From Phorcus lineatus (lineage: Eukaryota > Mollusca > Gastropoda > Trochida > Trochidae): a DNA stretch of 64,000 bases. A model generated the notes under the pieces. The model made no database searches. It was not told the DNA's origin and worked only from the letters and a program-made list of their open reading frames with translations. Shown in pieces: positions 52,964-64,000 of this stretch. Made by a program: the position numbers and the translations under genes. Position 1 is the stretch's first letter. Each line of letters opens with the position of its first letter. The DNA is taken from positions 13,517,940 through 13,581,939 of the forward strand of contig OV121097.1 of assembly GCA_921293015.1 (NCBI GenBank), given 5' to 3'.

Positions 52964-53725
52964 TATACTGGACAAAAAAGTTAGGGATCACCAGAATAAA
53001 CGGTGAAGTTGATAAAAGAAAAAACCCAAATGAATTGAAATAACGAACATTGTAGTGTTATATGTTTGGAAGTTGAAGCACGTGACAAAGGGGTTTGCAC
53101 GCGCACATCATGCATGTCGTGACAAGAAAGCAGCATGGGGTATGGTTCTTTATTGAAGTTGCCATATGCTGAAGAGGAACTCTGTGGTGAAAAAGCTTTG
53201 TTACCAAGCACACTATCACAGGTTGGTTAACTCTTATGAAACAACAATATGCCTCAAAGACGTCACTCAACCACTGCTGAGGCGAATTCAGTGTGCAATC
53301 GGTATGCTCGAAATGGGCCATTCCCAGAGAAGGGTCGGTGGCATGATTGTTGTCTTCAAAATCGTCATTTCCCGGTTGGCAATAAATAACGGCCAGGAAA
53401 TCCCTAGAAGTGGGAGACCTCGTGCCACGACGGCACGACAGGATCGTTAAATCTGTGTTCTGACGCGCCGGAATCGTTTCCAAGATGCTGTCAGACCGAA
53501 TAGAGCCTTTCAACAAGCCACTAGTGTCAATATCACACCTCAAACTGTTCGTTACCGTCTTCAAAGAATGGGTCTTCATGCACATCGTCCAGCTGTACGG
53601 CCACATCTCCTTCCAAGACACTGAAGAGCCAGAGTCGAGTGGTGTCAATATCACGTTCAATGGCGCATTGTCTTATCGATGGACGAATCACGATTTTGCA
53701 CCTCCCGTTGAAGATACCGCCGTTT
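52964..53725 (+). pseudogene. Tc1-like transposase relic with left terminal repeat
   Basis: The left end TATACTGGACAAAAAAGTTA followed by GGGATCACC is Tc1-type. The plus strand encodes A-I-G-M-L-E-M-G-H-S-Q-R-R-V (paired-type HTH 1) and R-S-G-R-P-R-A-T-T-A-R-Q-D-R (about 53,400-53,450). After a stop at 53,449, other frames give R-N-R-F-Q-D-A-V, T-V-R-Y-R-L-Q-R-M-G-L-H-A-H-R-P and S-M-D-E-S-R-F, which holds the first catalytic Asp. It is then cut off by the CRE-rich repeat. The long minus-strand frame across here is antisense shadow. Confidence 0.85.
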
Positions 53726-53744
53726 AATAAATCTACAAAGTTAT

Positions 53745-54052
53745 AACACATTGTGTAATAACATCGCGTGTTGATTGACGTCACATGACGTCACAATCGT
53801 TAAGAATGACGTCACAATGAAAGCGGCGCAGCGACAATGGTTATCCCGGCGATTTTCATGATTTTTCTTTGATATAATTCAGCGAGTAATAAATAAAATA
53901 CTAAACTCATTCCCGTATAATTACATTTTTATGAAACTCGTGAATGGTATCGGTATCTAACTCGCTTTCGCTCGTTAAATACCAAACCACACACTCGTTT
54001 CATAAATATGTTATTAAACGGGACGTCGTTTAGTATTCTCTATGTATGCCCC
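53745..54052 (+). repeat. CRE-rich dispersed repeat, copy 2
   Basis: Same family as 50,118-50,428. This copy has three perfect TGACGTCA palindromes within 45 bp (about 53,778-53,817). It replaces the right half of the Tc1-like relic, so it inserted there or recombined with it. Confidence 0.82.
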
Positions 54053-57000
54053 ATAAGTAATTTGAAAACTCGTAGGAGAAGAACTATGGCAAACGTAAAT
54101 TCATTATTTCTCATTAACTGACTATTTAGAAAAACACGTGACGATGACATAATGGAACTTTCCCTCATATATGTATACACAAAGAATTACAAAACGTTAC
54201 ATAAAATTTTGTCAATATACCAACACATCTCCCATATTTGTTCAGTTATAATGTCAAATAAAACATTATTTCAACATTGACAATTCATTTCCGAAGACAA
54301 AAGTGAATTTATTAAAAAAAGTGGCCTCTTTGCGTTTGTAGTTTGACTCAAACCAAACCAATCTATTGTTTGATATGTTTTTATATACTATATACTGTAA
54401 ACATAAAGAAATTCATAAAGCAACGCCCTATTTTGTAAACTGAAAAAAGTGCTCTGGGAATATGATTCATTAAACAAATTGACTGCTTCAGATATAACAG
54501 TTGCTTTCAATGACTTATTATTTTATCAAAAAACATCACATGCAAAGTTATGTGAAAAAGAAAAATGTGATGGTACTGATTACCCAATAAACGTAATTAT
54601 TTTTTGTAAACATCATTTCTTGTCAAATTTACATTCAAACACAAAAATATATCTTATAATGTATGGTAGGTGGCTAGCTAAACATTGAACTTTCAAGTAC
54701 ATTTATCGACAATGTGTTGGAAAAAGTCTTCGATTTTATAATCTTTCAACAAATTTGAGTTTCTTGGAGTTCGATCTGCATATAAAGTATTTCCTCTTGC
54801 TAGAGATAGTACATTACTAATAATAGTGACAGTATTTGTACGAAGGGCAATTCTAATGAATTTGACAGATTCATAATTTTGTCATTTTGAAGGATCAACG
54901 TATCTACACTGTTAAATGATTTTCTTACTAATACCACTTATAGCTTGACAAGTTGTCTTTTTTCTTTCAGGACAACTTTGCTGTTAAAAAAATGAAGTGA
55001 TTATTAATGATTCTCCTAAATATCGATTTTCCACCAGTGAAAAACACCAATCGAGATGTTTTGACATCAATAAAGCACAACGAAAAAAACCCATAAAAAG
55101 TCAACTGGATTACTTTATGCAGCCTTTTGTTGATATTTTATGCCGTTTGCGTAAGATCCACAATTTCAACATTTATATAGAACAGAAACGAAACAGTGAA
55201 CTATTTTATCAGGGCATTTATAACGGTTACAAAATAACGTATGAATAGAATTTTATGTTACAATATCGATTGTTTATTTTAATTTTAGTTTTACACATGT
55301 AATAAATCTGAATTAAAAAGCAAAACATATTCTATCCCGTTAAAGTTATTTCCTGATATTATTTTGACAGATTCCTAGTACCTTATTGATTTTTCCCCTG
55401 AGGATGTCAAATTGTAAGTGAAGTATATATATATAGAACGTCATTCTAGTGCATTTTATCGTTTGTATTGAACGAGTAGATGTCACAAAGAGCAAAGAAA
55501 CAACGAGGTTGCAGAACGAGTTGTTTCTTTGCTCTTTGTGACATCTATGAATTCAATGCAAACGAAAAAATGAACTTGAATGACGTTCTATATTTATTAC
55601 ATACCTTTTTTACTTTTATTTACTTCAAATAAAGCCGAAGAGTGTTTACTGTTGTCTTGACCTAAAGAAATTACTCCGCAAACCCTTTCACGTCATATTA
55701 CGTCATCACATCCCTCCACCTATGACGTCACATGGCAATAGAGTGCACACAAAACTGTGATATTTATTTGAAAAAAACCAGACGCAAGATATTTGTTCAC
55801 ATGTTTAAAATTTCTTTAATGACACGTGCATATCACTTACATGTATATCAACATTTCATTCGAATACAATTTAAACATTCATAACTTGAATCATTCGTTG
55901 ACTTTCGGCAAATTCTAAAAATAGCTCACATTACATCTCTCTCGCTGAGAAAGTAGTTCCGTGAGGAGTGCAATACGGAGTGCAATACGGATTGAGGAGT
56001 GCAATACGGAATTCATTGTATTTCATTACGTATTACTATCGTAAGATTACATGGGTATGTAATAAGGATAATTATATAAGGAAATACAATTTGAAATTAC
56101 TTAACTAAAATAAGACTTCTTAGAAGATCGCTGTTTTGGGATTTGCTATGCAATGATTGAAACTCTCTCAAGGCTTTGCGCCGATTGAAAAATCCCTAAT
56201 CGTCTTAAAAATAGTTTATCATTCCGCTATTTTATGTTTCAACGCAGGTTTTACTTGGTTTAAAAGAAGTAAATGTAAAATACCTTTCGTAAATCCAATT
56301 TTAAGTGATCAGTGATTTAAGTGATAATTCAATAATCGGGGAAGGGGATATTTATCTAATGCTTACATAGTTTTCTTGTTCTTTACAATGAATCTTTACA
56401 ATTATAAATAAGATTTCTTATCGCGTTCATTTTATAATTTAAATCAATGTTCTGTATAATAATGTTAAACATATTTTATATTGACTGTTGGCACAGTCGA
56501 GCAAGCTTAATATGCTGAATATAAGCATTGTGACATATTGATTTACGTTTGCGTTATATAAAGATGTTACCAAATGATTATATTCTTACAGTATTTGAGT
56601 ATTCGGGTAGCGGGGAGTAACAAACTTTAAAGTTGTTTAGGTGAACATATTGTAATTTTAAATTGTACATACCCGAACAATTTTATCATCTAAGAAATTA
56701 TTCCTTTTGATTTAAAGTTTATTCTTTAAATATAAAATTACATTGAATCTACGATATTAAAACCCAAACATACGAAGTATTTATTTTATGTGGAGATAGT
56801 TTATTTTCCTTCAGGGATAATATAGAGAAATAAATTTCGCTCTACCCTATAGTATATGAAGTATATATTAGTCCGCCGGCCAAGAGAGGAAGAAAAAATT
56901 TTTCCAAGGCTGAGTTGGTGTATTTCAATGATAGTAGATTAACGGTAGGTCCCTTGGTTTGCTTTTGGACACTTAATTTGTTTGTTATAAGTACACATAG

Positions 57001-57440
57001 GTACACAAAATGGTTACAGGTACTCATATTTCTACTATCAGTGCAAATAATGTAAAATAAAATGATATCCATTAACTGTAGAGAAGAGAAACTAGAATTG
57101 TGACCGGTCGAAGTCATGAATGATGAGTTTTTGTAATGGAAACCTAACTTTTCGTACAAATGACCTATGGTAGCTATCTGAAATGTCTGTCAATGGATTC
57201 AGTGACCTTATAAACATACATTTAGATACCAAGATTATGGTTCTATGATAATTAGAACCAAAGATATGGGGATATCCACCTTTTGGTGTGACGCTTCAGA
57301 GAATAAGTGGCTGAGGGGGGGTACCCATGGAAATATGTAAAAATGACACATTTCGTCCCAGTTTATACACTGTTACCAGTCAAATTTGCATAATAGACAT
57401 GTCAAGGCTTCAAAAAAAGTTAGTCTCAGTCTGCCATGGT
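54053..57440. other. No host gene seen
   Basis: Frames of 79-105 codons here have AT-driven composition and no domains. Features inside are the foldback at 55,432-55,592, further CRE-like sites near 55,695-55,735 (TTACGTCA, ATGACGTCAC) and a short GGAGTGCAATACGGA triplication near 55,975. Confidence 0.5.
55432..55592. mobile_element. 161-bp foldback element
   Basis: The arms of about 72 bp (outer TATAGAACGTCATTC, inner AGATGTCACAAAGAGCAAAG and AAACAAC) are inverted copies differing at few sites around a ~15-bp loop. The perfect inner 32 bp would form a very stable hairpin. No clear target duplication apart from TATA-like ends. Confidence 0.85.
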
Positions 57441-57467
57441 GGGGGGGGGGGGGGGGGGGGGGGGGGG
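57441..57467 (+). repeat. G27 homopolymer
   Basis: An unbroken G run on the plus strand, preceded by CCATGGT. It creates glycine-rich spurious frames. Confidence 0.95.
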
Positions 57468-57469
57468 TG

Positions 57470-58025
57470 CATGGGGACCCCTCTGGGCCGCCGGAACTTC
57501 ACTAAAGCAGGAGGACGTAGACTGTTTTAAACTCATCTTAGAATTAAGAATCAGAGTTGTCCCAACGATCACGTGTTTTTCAAATAAAGTAAAGATTTAT
57601 ATTATATTCATTTTATTGTAAAAGCACGATTCCGAAGGTCAGTGGGTTCCACATTTATAGTAGCAGTGGTAAAACCATAAATTATTGCAAAACACAAGAT
57701 AGTCTTTTTTAGCATGTCGATTTCAATTAATTTAGGCTGCATGTCGATTTTAATTTCTTGGGTTACATTTCAACCTACATAAACGTAAAAGCAATGACTT
57801 ATTTGGCCGTGAATTGAAATAGCTCGACAAGGGCCATTTCTAAAGACTTCAAAAAGATATTGTCATAGTTATTGTTGAGGTCATTGGCAATTGATTCGCG
57901 ACGTCATTTAAAACATATTACGTGTGGAATAAAGGAAGGGCCGAGCCTATGATATTAATCGAAACTATGCTAGGATATTAGCGCGCAGTTTACTGAGCAG
58001 GATAAGGTAACAACTGAAAATTTAC
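57470..58025. other. No gene seen
   Basis: Non-coding sequence between the G tract and the minisatellite. Confidence 0.5.
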
Positions 58026-58029
58026 AAAT

Positions 58030-58880
58030 TCGGTTATAACTGTTTATAGATACCTTAATTACTAACACACACAAGATAGATATATTATTATACTTTTACA
58101 AATAGAACTTTCAAGATAACATTTCTATTGTATGTTTACGAATACCTTATATAAACAGCAAGATAAAGTAACTAGTCGACGTTTACTTATATCTTAGCAA
58201 GATAAAGTAACTAGTCGACGTTTACTAATACCTTAGCACGATAAAGTAACTAGTCGACGTTTACTAATGCCTTAGCAGGATAAAGTTACTGGTCTACGAA
58301 TAATACCTTAGCAAGATAGAGTTACTAGCCGACGTTAACTAATACCTTAGCAATGTAAAGTTACTATTCTACGTTAACTAATACTTTAGCAAGATAAGTA
58401 ACTAGTCAACGTTTGCTAATACCTTACTCAGCATCAAGTATAAGTTACTATACTATTACTTTACATTACTTAGCATGGTAAAGTTACTACTCTACGTTTA
58501 CTATATCCTTACTTATCATCATAAAGTTGCTATTCTAAGTGTGCGAATACCTTACTGAGCAAAATAAAGATACCATTCTTTATTTACGAATACTTGATAT
58601 AACGATATAAAGATACATTTCTATCGTTTCAAATTCCTTACTCATCATGGTAACGTTACTTTTCAGTGTTTATAAATAGAACCTTACCGAACAATATAAA
58701 GTTGCTATTCTATGTGCACGAATACCTCGCTTAGCAATGTTAAGTTGCTAGTCTATGTATACGAGTCATTTGCATAGCGAGATAACTGAACTATTCGATC
58801 TTTACAATTACCTTTTAGAGAGATTTCATTACTATTCTATGTCTGCGAATATCTCACTTTTCTTCGAAAAATAACTTTAC
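58030..58880 (+). repeat. Minisatellite, ~47-50-bp unit, about 16 copies
   Basis: The unit reads AGCAAGATAAAGTAACTAGT then CGACGTTTACTAATACCTT. Copies near 58,140-58,430 are almost identical, and those towards both edges are progressively diverged (AAGTTGCTATTCTATGTG-type variants to about 58,880). Divergence growing outward is the classic sign of expansion by unequal exchange in the centre. Confidence 0.9.
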
Positions 58881-59739
58881 TATTATATCTACGTTTTATC
58901 TTGAATTGGTTACTGTTACACTGAAAAATTGAAATTAACAACTAAGAAGATAGTTGTGATCAAACGATTAAGTTTATTAGGTTATTGTTTTAAATACACG
59001 ATAAATATGCAATTTGAAGTATCTAAAAAAAAGCTCCAAGGTAGTAATCGTTTCAGCTAAAGTTGATGAAATACTTTTGTACAAGAAATAGTTTCAGGTA
59101 AAAACTAGATTGTTTTTTTACGTGTGAAAAAGGTATCCCCCAAACCTTCCACGATTTCTCAAATTGTTTTTGGATGATGGACCATACACAAATCCTTTAT
59201 TGAGAAGACAAAGTCCAAACTCCCCAATAGGCACATCGACATGTTATAGAGTGCCAGCGTACCAACTTTGGTGATGGTTATTCAAATAGTTTTAGGAGTA
59301 TGCTTCGGAAAAACTATATGAACGCCGACGCCGATGAAAACTCAACCAATATCAAAGACAATGATATAAAAGACAATATGTCTCCCGTCCCTATTGGGAA
59401 GACATTATACAAGAAAGATTCACTAGGCAGGAGGATGAATAGGTTTATGATAAATGTGAGGGTGAACTAAGTTTGTCATCTGAAGACTGATGACAATTTT
59501 GTTGAGTAACTTACAGACAAGCTCTATCAACAAATTACTATCTTTGAACAATGAACAAGATATGGATATACTTTTGTACTGATGAAAAGTCTGATAGGCT
59601 CGTTAGAATTGAAATCAAAATATGCAGTTTAACATTAGAAAGCTCTAATTGCTACCCAAAATAGCACACAGATTATAATAATAATAATAATAATTATTAT
59701 TATTATTACCATCATCATCATCATCATCATCATCGAGTA
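58881..59739. other. No gene seen; (ATA)n/(ATT)n/(CAT)n compound microsatellite at ~59,676-59,733
   Basis: AT-rich non-coding DNA ending in a compound trinucleotide tract that abuts the LINE relic. Confidence 0.55.
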
Positions 59740-60345
59740 CCAAACCAGACTTAAAGTTTAGAAAATATTAGAAATATTTAAAAATACATTTCAGTTTGTA
59801 AAAAATTGGGCAAATAAAGGAATAATTACTATCCATGACATATGTGATGAAATCGGTTTACTATCAATGGAATCTTTATAAGACAAATACTGCATCAAAG
59901 GTACATTTCTGGATTATAATTACTTACTATTTATATTGCCTATCTCATGGAAACATACACTTACCCACTCTTCTATATAAATGAATACCAGATGCATAAA
60001 TGTTACCGAATGCCAGTTGAATTTAATGAGAACATCCAAAGGCTCTAGACTTTTTTATGACATACTTTTCTCGACAGATAAATATCCTAACATCTGTAGC
60101 AAATGGCAACTTGTATTTCCTGAAACTACATTTGATTTGAAAAACTCATTTACAAGATGAAGGCAATAAAGACAGTAAATTATTAGATTTTCAATATAGA
60201 TATATTCATGGTACCATATACACTAAAAGAGAATTACTCAGAATGAAAAAGGTTGACAATAGCTTATGTTGTTTTTGTAAGAATGTTGATGAGAGTGTTT
60301 GTCATGTATACTGGGAATGCGAGGAGACAAATCTTCTGGAATAAT
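59740..60345 (+). pseudogene. LINE 3'-end relic (post-RT domain), copy 1
   Basis: The plus-strand frames read F-V-K-N-W-A-N-K-G-I-I-T-I-H-D-I, G-T-F-L-D-Y-N-Y-L-L-F-I-L-P-I-S-W, then Y-R-Y-I-H-G-T-I-Y-T-K-R-E-L-L, and a zinc-knuckle-like C-C-F-C-x8-C-H-V-Y-W-E-C near 60,265-60,320. That is the C-terminal end of CR1/L1/Tx1-type LINE proteins. RT proper is absent, and there are stops near 59,878 and 60,158 plus shifts. Confidence 0.75.
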
Positions 60346-61735
60346 CTACAAGTTTGGCTTAATAATTTCCAACTTCAATTTGTTTGAACATTAACATAAA
60401 ATCACAAACTGATAGTTTTTTCAGTAATTTTACTAAATCTTAATTGATTAATGATTTCTACATAATTACAATATTAATTTCAAACTTAAAGGACTGCAAC
60501 TACAGTATTGTATGATAATATATCAAATATAACAAACTATTAATTTACTACCACTTGTTCGGATCAACATCTTAGTTTTAATCATTATGAACAGAATAAA
60601 TATTCAACATAATAATAGATAGATCAATTTGAAAAAATATGGCTTACCATTAAGAGCGCTGTAATGTGGCAGTTCATTTCGTCTTGATATTTAGAGTCCA
60701 GGACCCTTGTTTCTTAGAGAATCTATTTCATTTACAGAAACGCGGCTTTATATACAAAGCAGTCGCGGGGGTGGTCAGTAGATTAACTATTATGCGATAA
60801 CGATAAGTAGATTTCAACTCCGCCTTAGCCAAAATCAATATTATCAATAGCACAAAAAAAGATACAAAGGGTTAATACAGACAATCATAATAAGGGTTGG
60901 TACAGTTGTCCAAGAAATTCGCCACTGGATAAACAATAGGCCTGAGAAAATGCTAAAAGCAAATGTCTTCATAAACCATAATATTCTTGTAAGTTTCCTT
61001 GCATCTATGTTTATAATATGTTTAGAAAACTGAAATATATGATGACACAAATCTGTCACTATATATCTATATACATATGTACATGTACGTTAGTTAGTTT
61101 ATTATGTGACAACACAGTACATGTGAGAGGTTTAACTACGTTCGATTACCTGTTCCCTAATGCTTCTTTTGAATTTAAATGTTTAAATAACCGCTTAACT
61201 CGATTAAATCACTATTCAAATTTTGTATATGGAAAGGACACGCCTTTGCATTGATATTTCAAACTAAAACAACTTTAATATGATAAATGGGTAATGAATA
61301 CAAGACAAAAGCAGTAAGAAATAAACAGATTATTAGCAGTAATGCGAAAAGAAATTTAACGTTGATTGGAAAAATCAGTAATCAAAAGCCTAGCCCTTTC
61401 AAGAGTGGTGCAAATTTTCAATTCTTTTCCCAATTCTCCACATGCGTTTTGTAAATTCTAACGAGCATTTGTTTCAAATTCATATGAATGATAAAAAAAA
61501 AGATAAAAATGAGCACTTGGAACAGATTAAAGACAAAAGGTGATGAATGTGAAACATTTATTGAAACAATTTGATGATCTACATCAAGAACTTATTGTAA
61601 AATAACCAGCCAAGTTATATATCATTTTATATTTCCTATATGAGGCAAATATGGACGAACTCTTCAAAATTGAAAACCTAATTTGGAAAGATGTTAATTA
61701 AGAATAGAATATATATTGAATAAAGTTCATAGTTG
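60346..61735. other. No gene seen
   Basis: Frames of 71-78 codons have no domains. AT-rich. Confidence 0.5.
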
Positions 61736-61739
61736 GACG

Positions 61740-62345
61740 GGGACAGTACTGATGACTTCCTTGAAGATCCAATATTTCAAACTCATAAATGTTTTTACCA
61801 TTTTATCAGAAACTGGGCTAAAAAGATATTGCTCTTTCGACATTAAAAAAACCCATCTGTAACGAAAATTATTTTATGCGATTTGATTATTTACAATCAA
61901 TAATAACATTGGAGGTACACTTTTAGATTATAGATATTAATTCATAATTTTCCAACTCTTGAAAATCTCTTAAAAATGGTATGAAACTATCCCTACTAAT
62001 GATTTGTACATTAGCATTAATCAAAGAAATATTTTTGATTCTACAAAGGATCAACTTGTCTTTAAAAGGAAAAACTTGATAACTGTAGTATTAATAAATA
62101 TGAAATGATTTTAAACGATTTTGACCAGAATAATATTTTAATTCCTGACAGAGCCTAATTGATGTTAGAATTACTGATCATTAATACCAATTTCTGCAAA
62201 AAAAATTTTATGCTAAGAGGGAATTATTAAAAATTAATCTTGTTGACAATGATGTATTCATTTTTGCAATGATGATTCTGATCGTATCTGTCGTGTATTA
62301 TGGGATTGTTGTTTGACCACAAAATTTTGGAAAGAACAAAATTAT
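61740..62345 (+). pseudogene. LINE 3'-end relic, copy 2
   Basis: This parallels 59,740-60,345 more weakly: F-Y-H-F-I-R-N-W-A-K-K, then G-G-T-L-L-D-Y-R-Y, A-K-R-E-L-L-K-I-N, and C-R-V-L-W-D-C-C at the end. It has many stops and shifts. It is the same or a sister family, and is older. Confidence 0.65.
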
Positions 62346-62485
62346 TGATAAATAACTATTTAGAACAAACAACCAATTTCAAAATATTAAATTTGGTTTG
62401 TAACATTACATAACAATGTATTGATAAATCAAATCATTATTTCTGCCCAAAAAAATCGGTCAATTTAATATGTTATATAAAAAGA

Positions 62486-62550
62486 GAAGATCCGTTGCAC
62501 CTTTGCGCAATCGTATGCCATAACCAACAGTTAACCGTAATAGTTTTTGG
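62486..62550 (-). repeat. 65-bp core of the CAGCTGCA transposon
   Basis: The segment GTTGCACCTTTGCGCAATCG then TATGCCATAACCAACAGTTAACCG is the complement of 26,264-26,328 with only about three differences, although sequence on either side is unrelated. Confidence 0.8.
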
Positions 62551-62814
62551 AAGAAGTTTTTGTAAGTACTATCACGCTTAAGAAACCAATAACATACCTA
62601 CAGCAATTACCGTTAAAGGGGCTGTAGCTAGTTGTTTAAGTTTAAAAAGTTGATCTCACTAACCCAAAAATAAACGTTTTCGAATGGGAGATACATGTCA
62701 AGAAACAGTTTCGAAAATACGATGGTCGGTAAAGTTATGCGAATCCATTTAGCATTACAAATGATTAAAAAGTGTCCACATACAAAACTTCCGCCTGTGG
62801 TTTTTGTTTGATAA

Positions 62815-63490
62815 TAAATAATTTCCTCCACTACAGATGATCGTCGTGAGTAATGAGAGGTTGTGATTTGCTGAAAAATAATAAATAATTTCCTCTACTA
62901 CGAATGGTCGCTGTGAGTAATGAGATGTTTTGATTGGCTAAAAAACAATAAATAATTTCCTCTACTACGGATGATCGTCGTGAGTAATGAGAGGTTGTGA
63001 TTGGCTGAAAAATAATAAATAATTTCCTCTACTACGAATGGTCGCTGTGAGTAATGAGATGTTTTGATTGGCTGAAAAACAATAAATAATTTCCTCTACT
63101 AGGATGATCGCTGTGAGTAATGAGATGTTTTGATTTGCTGAAAAACAATAAATAATTTCCTCTACTATGAATGGTCGCTGTGAGTAATGAGATGTTTTGA
63201 TTGGCTGAAAAACAATGAATAATTTCCTCTACTACGAATGGTCGCTGTGAGTAATGAGATGTTTTGATTGGCTGAAAAACAATAAATAATTTCCTCTACT
63301 ACGAATGGTCGCTGTGAGTAATGAGATGTTTTGATTGGCTGAAAAACAATAAATAATTTCCTCTTCTACGGATGATCGCTGTGAGTAATGAGATGTTTTG
63401 ATTGGCTGAACAATAATAGATAATTTCCTCTACTACGGATGATCGCTTTGAGTAATGAGATGTTTTGATTGGCTGAACAATAATAAATTT
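62815..63490 (+). repeat. Minisatellite, 67-bp unit, 10 copies
   Basis: The unit is AATAAATAATTTCCTCTACT, ACGAATGGTCGCTGTGAGTA, ATGAGATGTTTTGATTGGCT and GAAAAAC. Copies recur every 67 bp from 62,823 with two alternating subtypes at the left end (GATGATCGTCGTGAG against GAATGGTCGCTGTGAG). Each unit keeps GATTGGCTG, an inverted CCAAT box. Confidence 0.93.
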
Positions 63491-63804
63491 GGCATAAAGT
63501 AATTATAATTATTGGGGAAGGATGCCACAATGCCTTGAATAAAAAAAGATCACAAGTTAACACCATGGTACATTCAACAACTTAAAAAACAATTTAAACA
63601 ATGAAAATAATCAACATTATATATATATATATATATATTAAAAACATTAGAAGATCGTTACTAAAACAGCCACCTTTCAGAAGTAGTAGGACGTTTAAGT
63701 AAATAACTTGATCTTAATTAACGAAAATGAAGGTTATGAATTAAGACAAATACATTTTTCTGTTAGATTATGTAAATTCATTTCCCTTGAACAGATGATT
63801 TAAA

Positions 63805-64000
63805 GGTGTTCACACTAAAATGGCCGCCGGTCGTGTGTGCTTGATACTTGATAGTTTACGGATAATCGGGATGCTGACTGTTGGCCCTCAGAAGATAATA
63901 GATTGTCATAATGAAATGTTCGTATGAAAATATCTGCAGAAATAAACTTTTATCACAAGTGCTAATGTCCCATAATCATAAATGATAAAAAATAATGTAT
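63805..64000 (+). repeat. Left half of the 50,840-51,515 repeat family, cut by the window end
   Basis: GTTCACACTAAAATGGCCGCC, TTGATACTTGAT, and CAGAAGATAATA match the start of the 50.8-kb copy in order and orientation. Confidence 0.7.

Noticed and set aside
53058-53660. 200-codon minus-strand open frame
   Set aside because: It is antisense to the Tc1-like transposase relic and has no domain of its own.
57327-57621. Two plus-strand glycine-rich open frames
   Set aside because: Both are created by the G27 tract.
58030-58880. CRISPR-like array of regular repeats
   Set aside because: The units are contiguous with no unique spacers, and the sequence is eukaryotic; it is a minisatellite.
62815-63490. 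Second CRISPR-like array
   Set aside because: The whole 67-bp unit repeats with no variable spacers.

Overview
The window is a piece of an animal nuclear genome, most likely a mollusc and quite possibly a bivalve. It is AT-rich, has spliced genes with GT-AG introns, and is packed with LINEs, SINEs, MITEs, minisatellites and DIRS-type retroelements. The two host genes that can be read are short secreted, cysteine-rich, phase-1-intron genes (a lectin/PAN protein and a WAP-domain protein) of a kind common in lophotrochozoan immunity and secretion. The taxon is inferred from content, not proven. Layout: 1-3.99 kb is AT-rich with diverged tandem repeats and no clear gene. 3,994-6,296 is a short, apparently whole LTR element: two 550-bp LTRs, about 2% apart, flank one ORF for a protein with two zinc knuckles and a coiled coil. 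6.3-9.9 kb holds MITE remnants, including a hAT-like one with an 8-bp target duplication. 9.9-17.6 kb is two DIRS-like tyrosine-recombinase retroelements lying head to tail on the minus strand. The older one contains a FLYWCH zinc-finger ORF. Each ends in the same inverted/direct repeat arrangement, which matches a DIRS inverted terminal repeat plus internal complementary region. The 5' half of the younger one and about 1 kb upstream are tandemly duplicated as a nearly identical 2,879-bp unit (15.8-21.6 kb). 21.6-29 kb is gene-poor, with a LINE RT relic and a 608-bp inverted-repeat transposon. 29,168-31,978 (minus) is a complete four-exon gene: signal peptide, F5/8-type (fucolectin-like) lectin domain, PAN/apple domain. 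A tRNA-derived SINE sits in one of its introns. 32-40 kb holds palindromic foldback elements, an E-box minisatellite and a cluster of duplicated ~0.9-kb units (35.8-40.3 kb). 40.4-42.1 kb is a 5'-truncated LINE. 45,032-51,586 (minus) is a WAP-domain gene seen as four phase-consistent exons whose start exon was not found. Its introns hold a mariner relic, a long (GA)n tract, three MITEs and a CRE-rich repeat. 53-54 kb is a Tc1-like relic abutting a second CRE-rich repeat. 54-64 kb has no recognisable host gene, but has a foldback, a G27 tract, two large minisatellites (about 47-bp and 67-bp units) and two related LINE 3'-end relics. How the parts relate: both host genes encode secreted proteins built from phase-1 modules and probably act outside the cell. 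Nearly everything else is mobile DNA. The least ordinary items are the small zinc-knuckle/coiled-coil LTR element, the DIRS terminal structures with their partial tandem duplication, and the dispersed repeats carrying clustered TGACGTCA sites.
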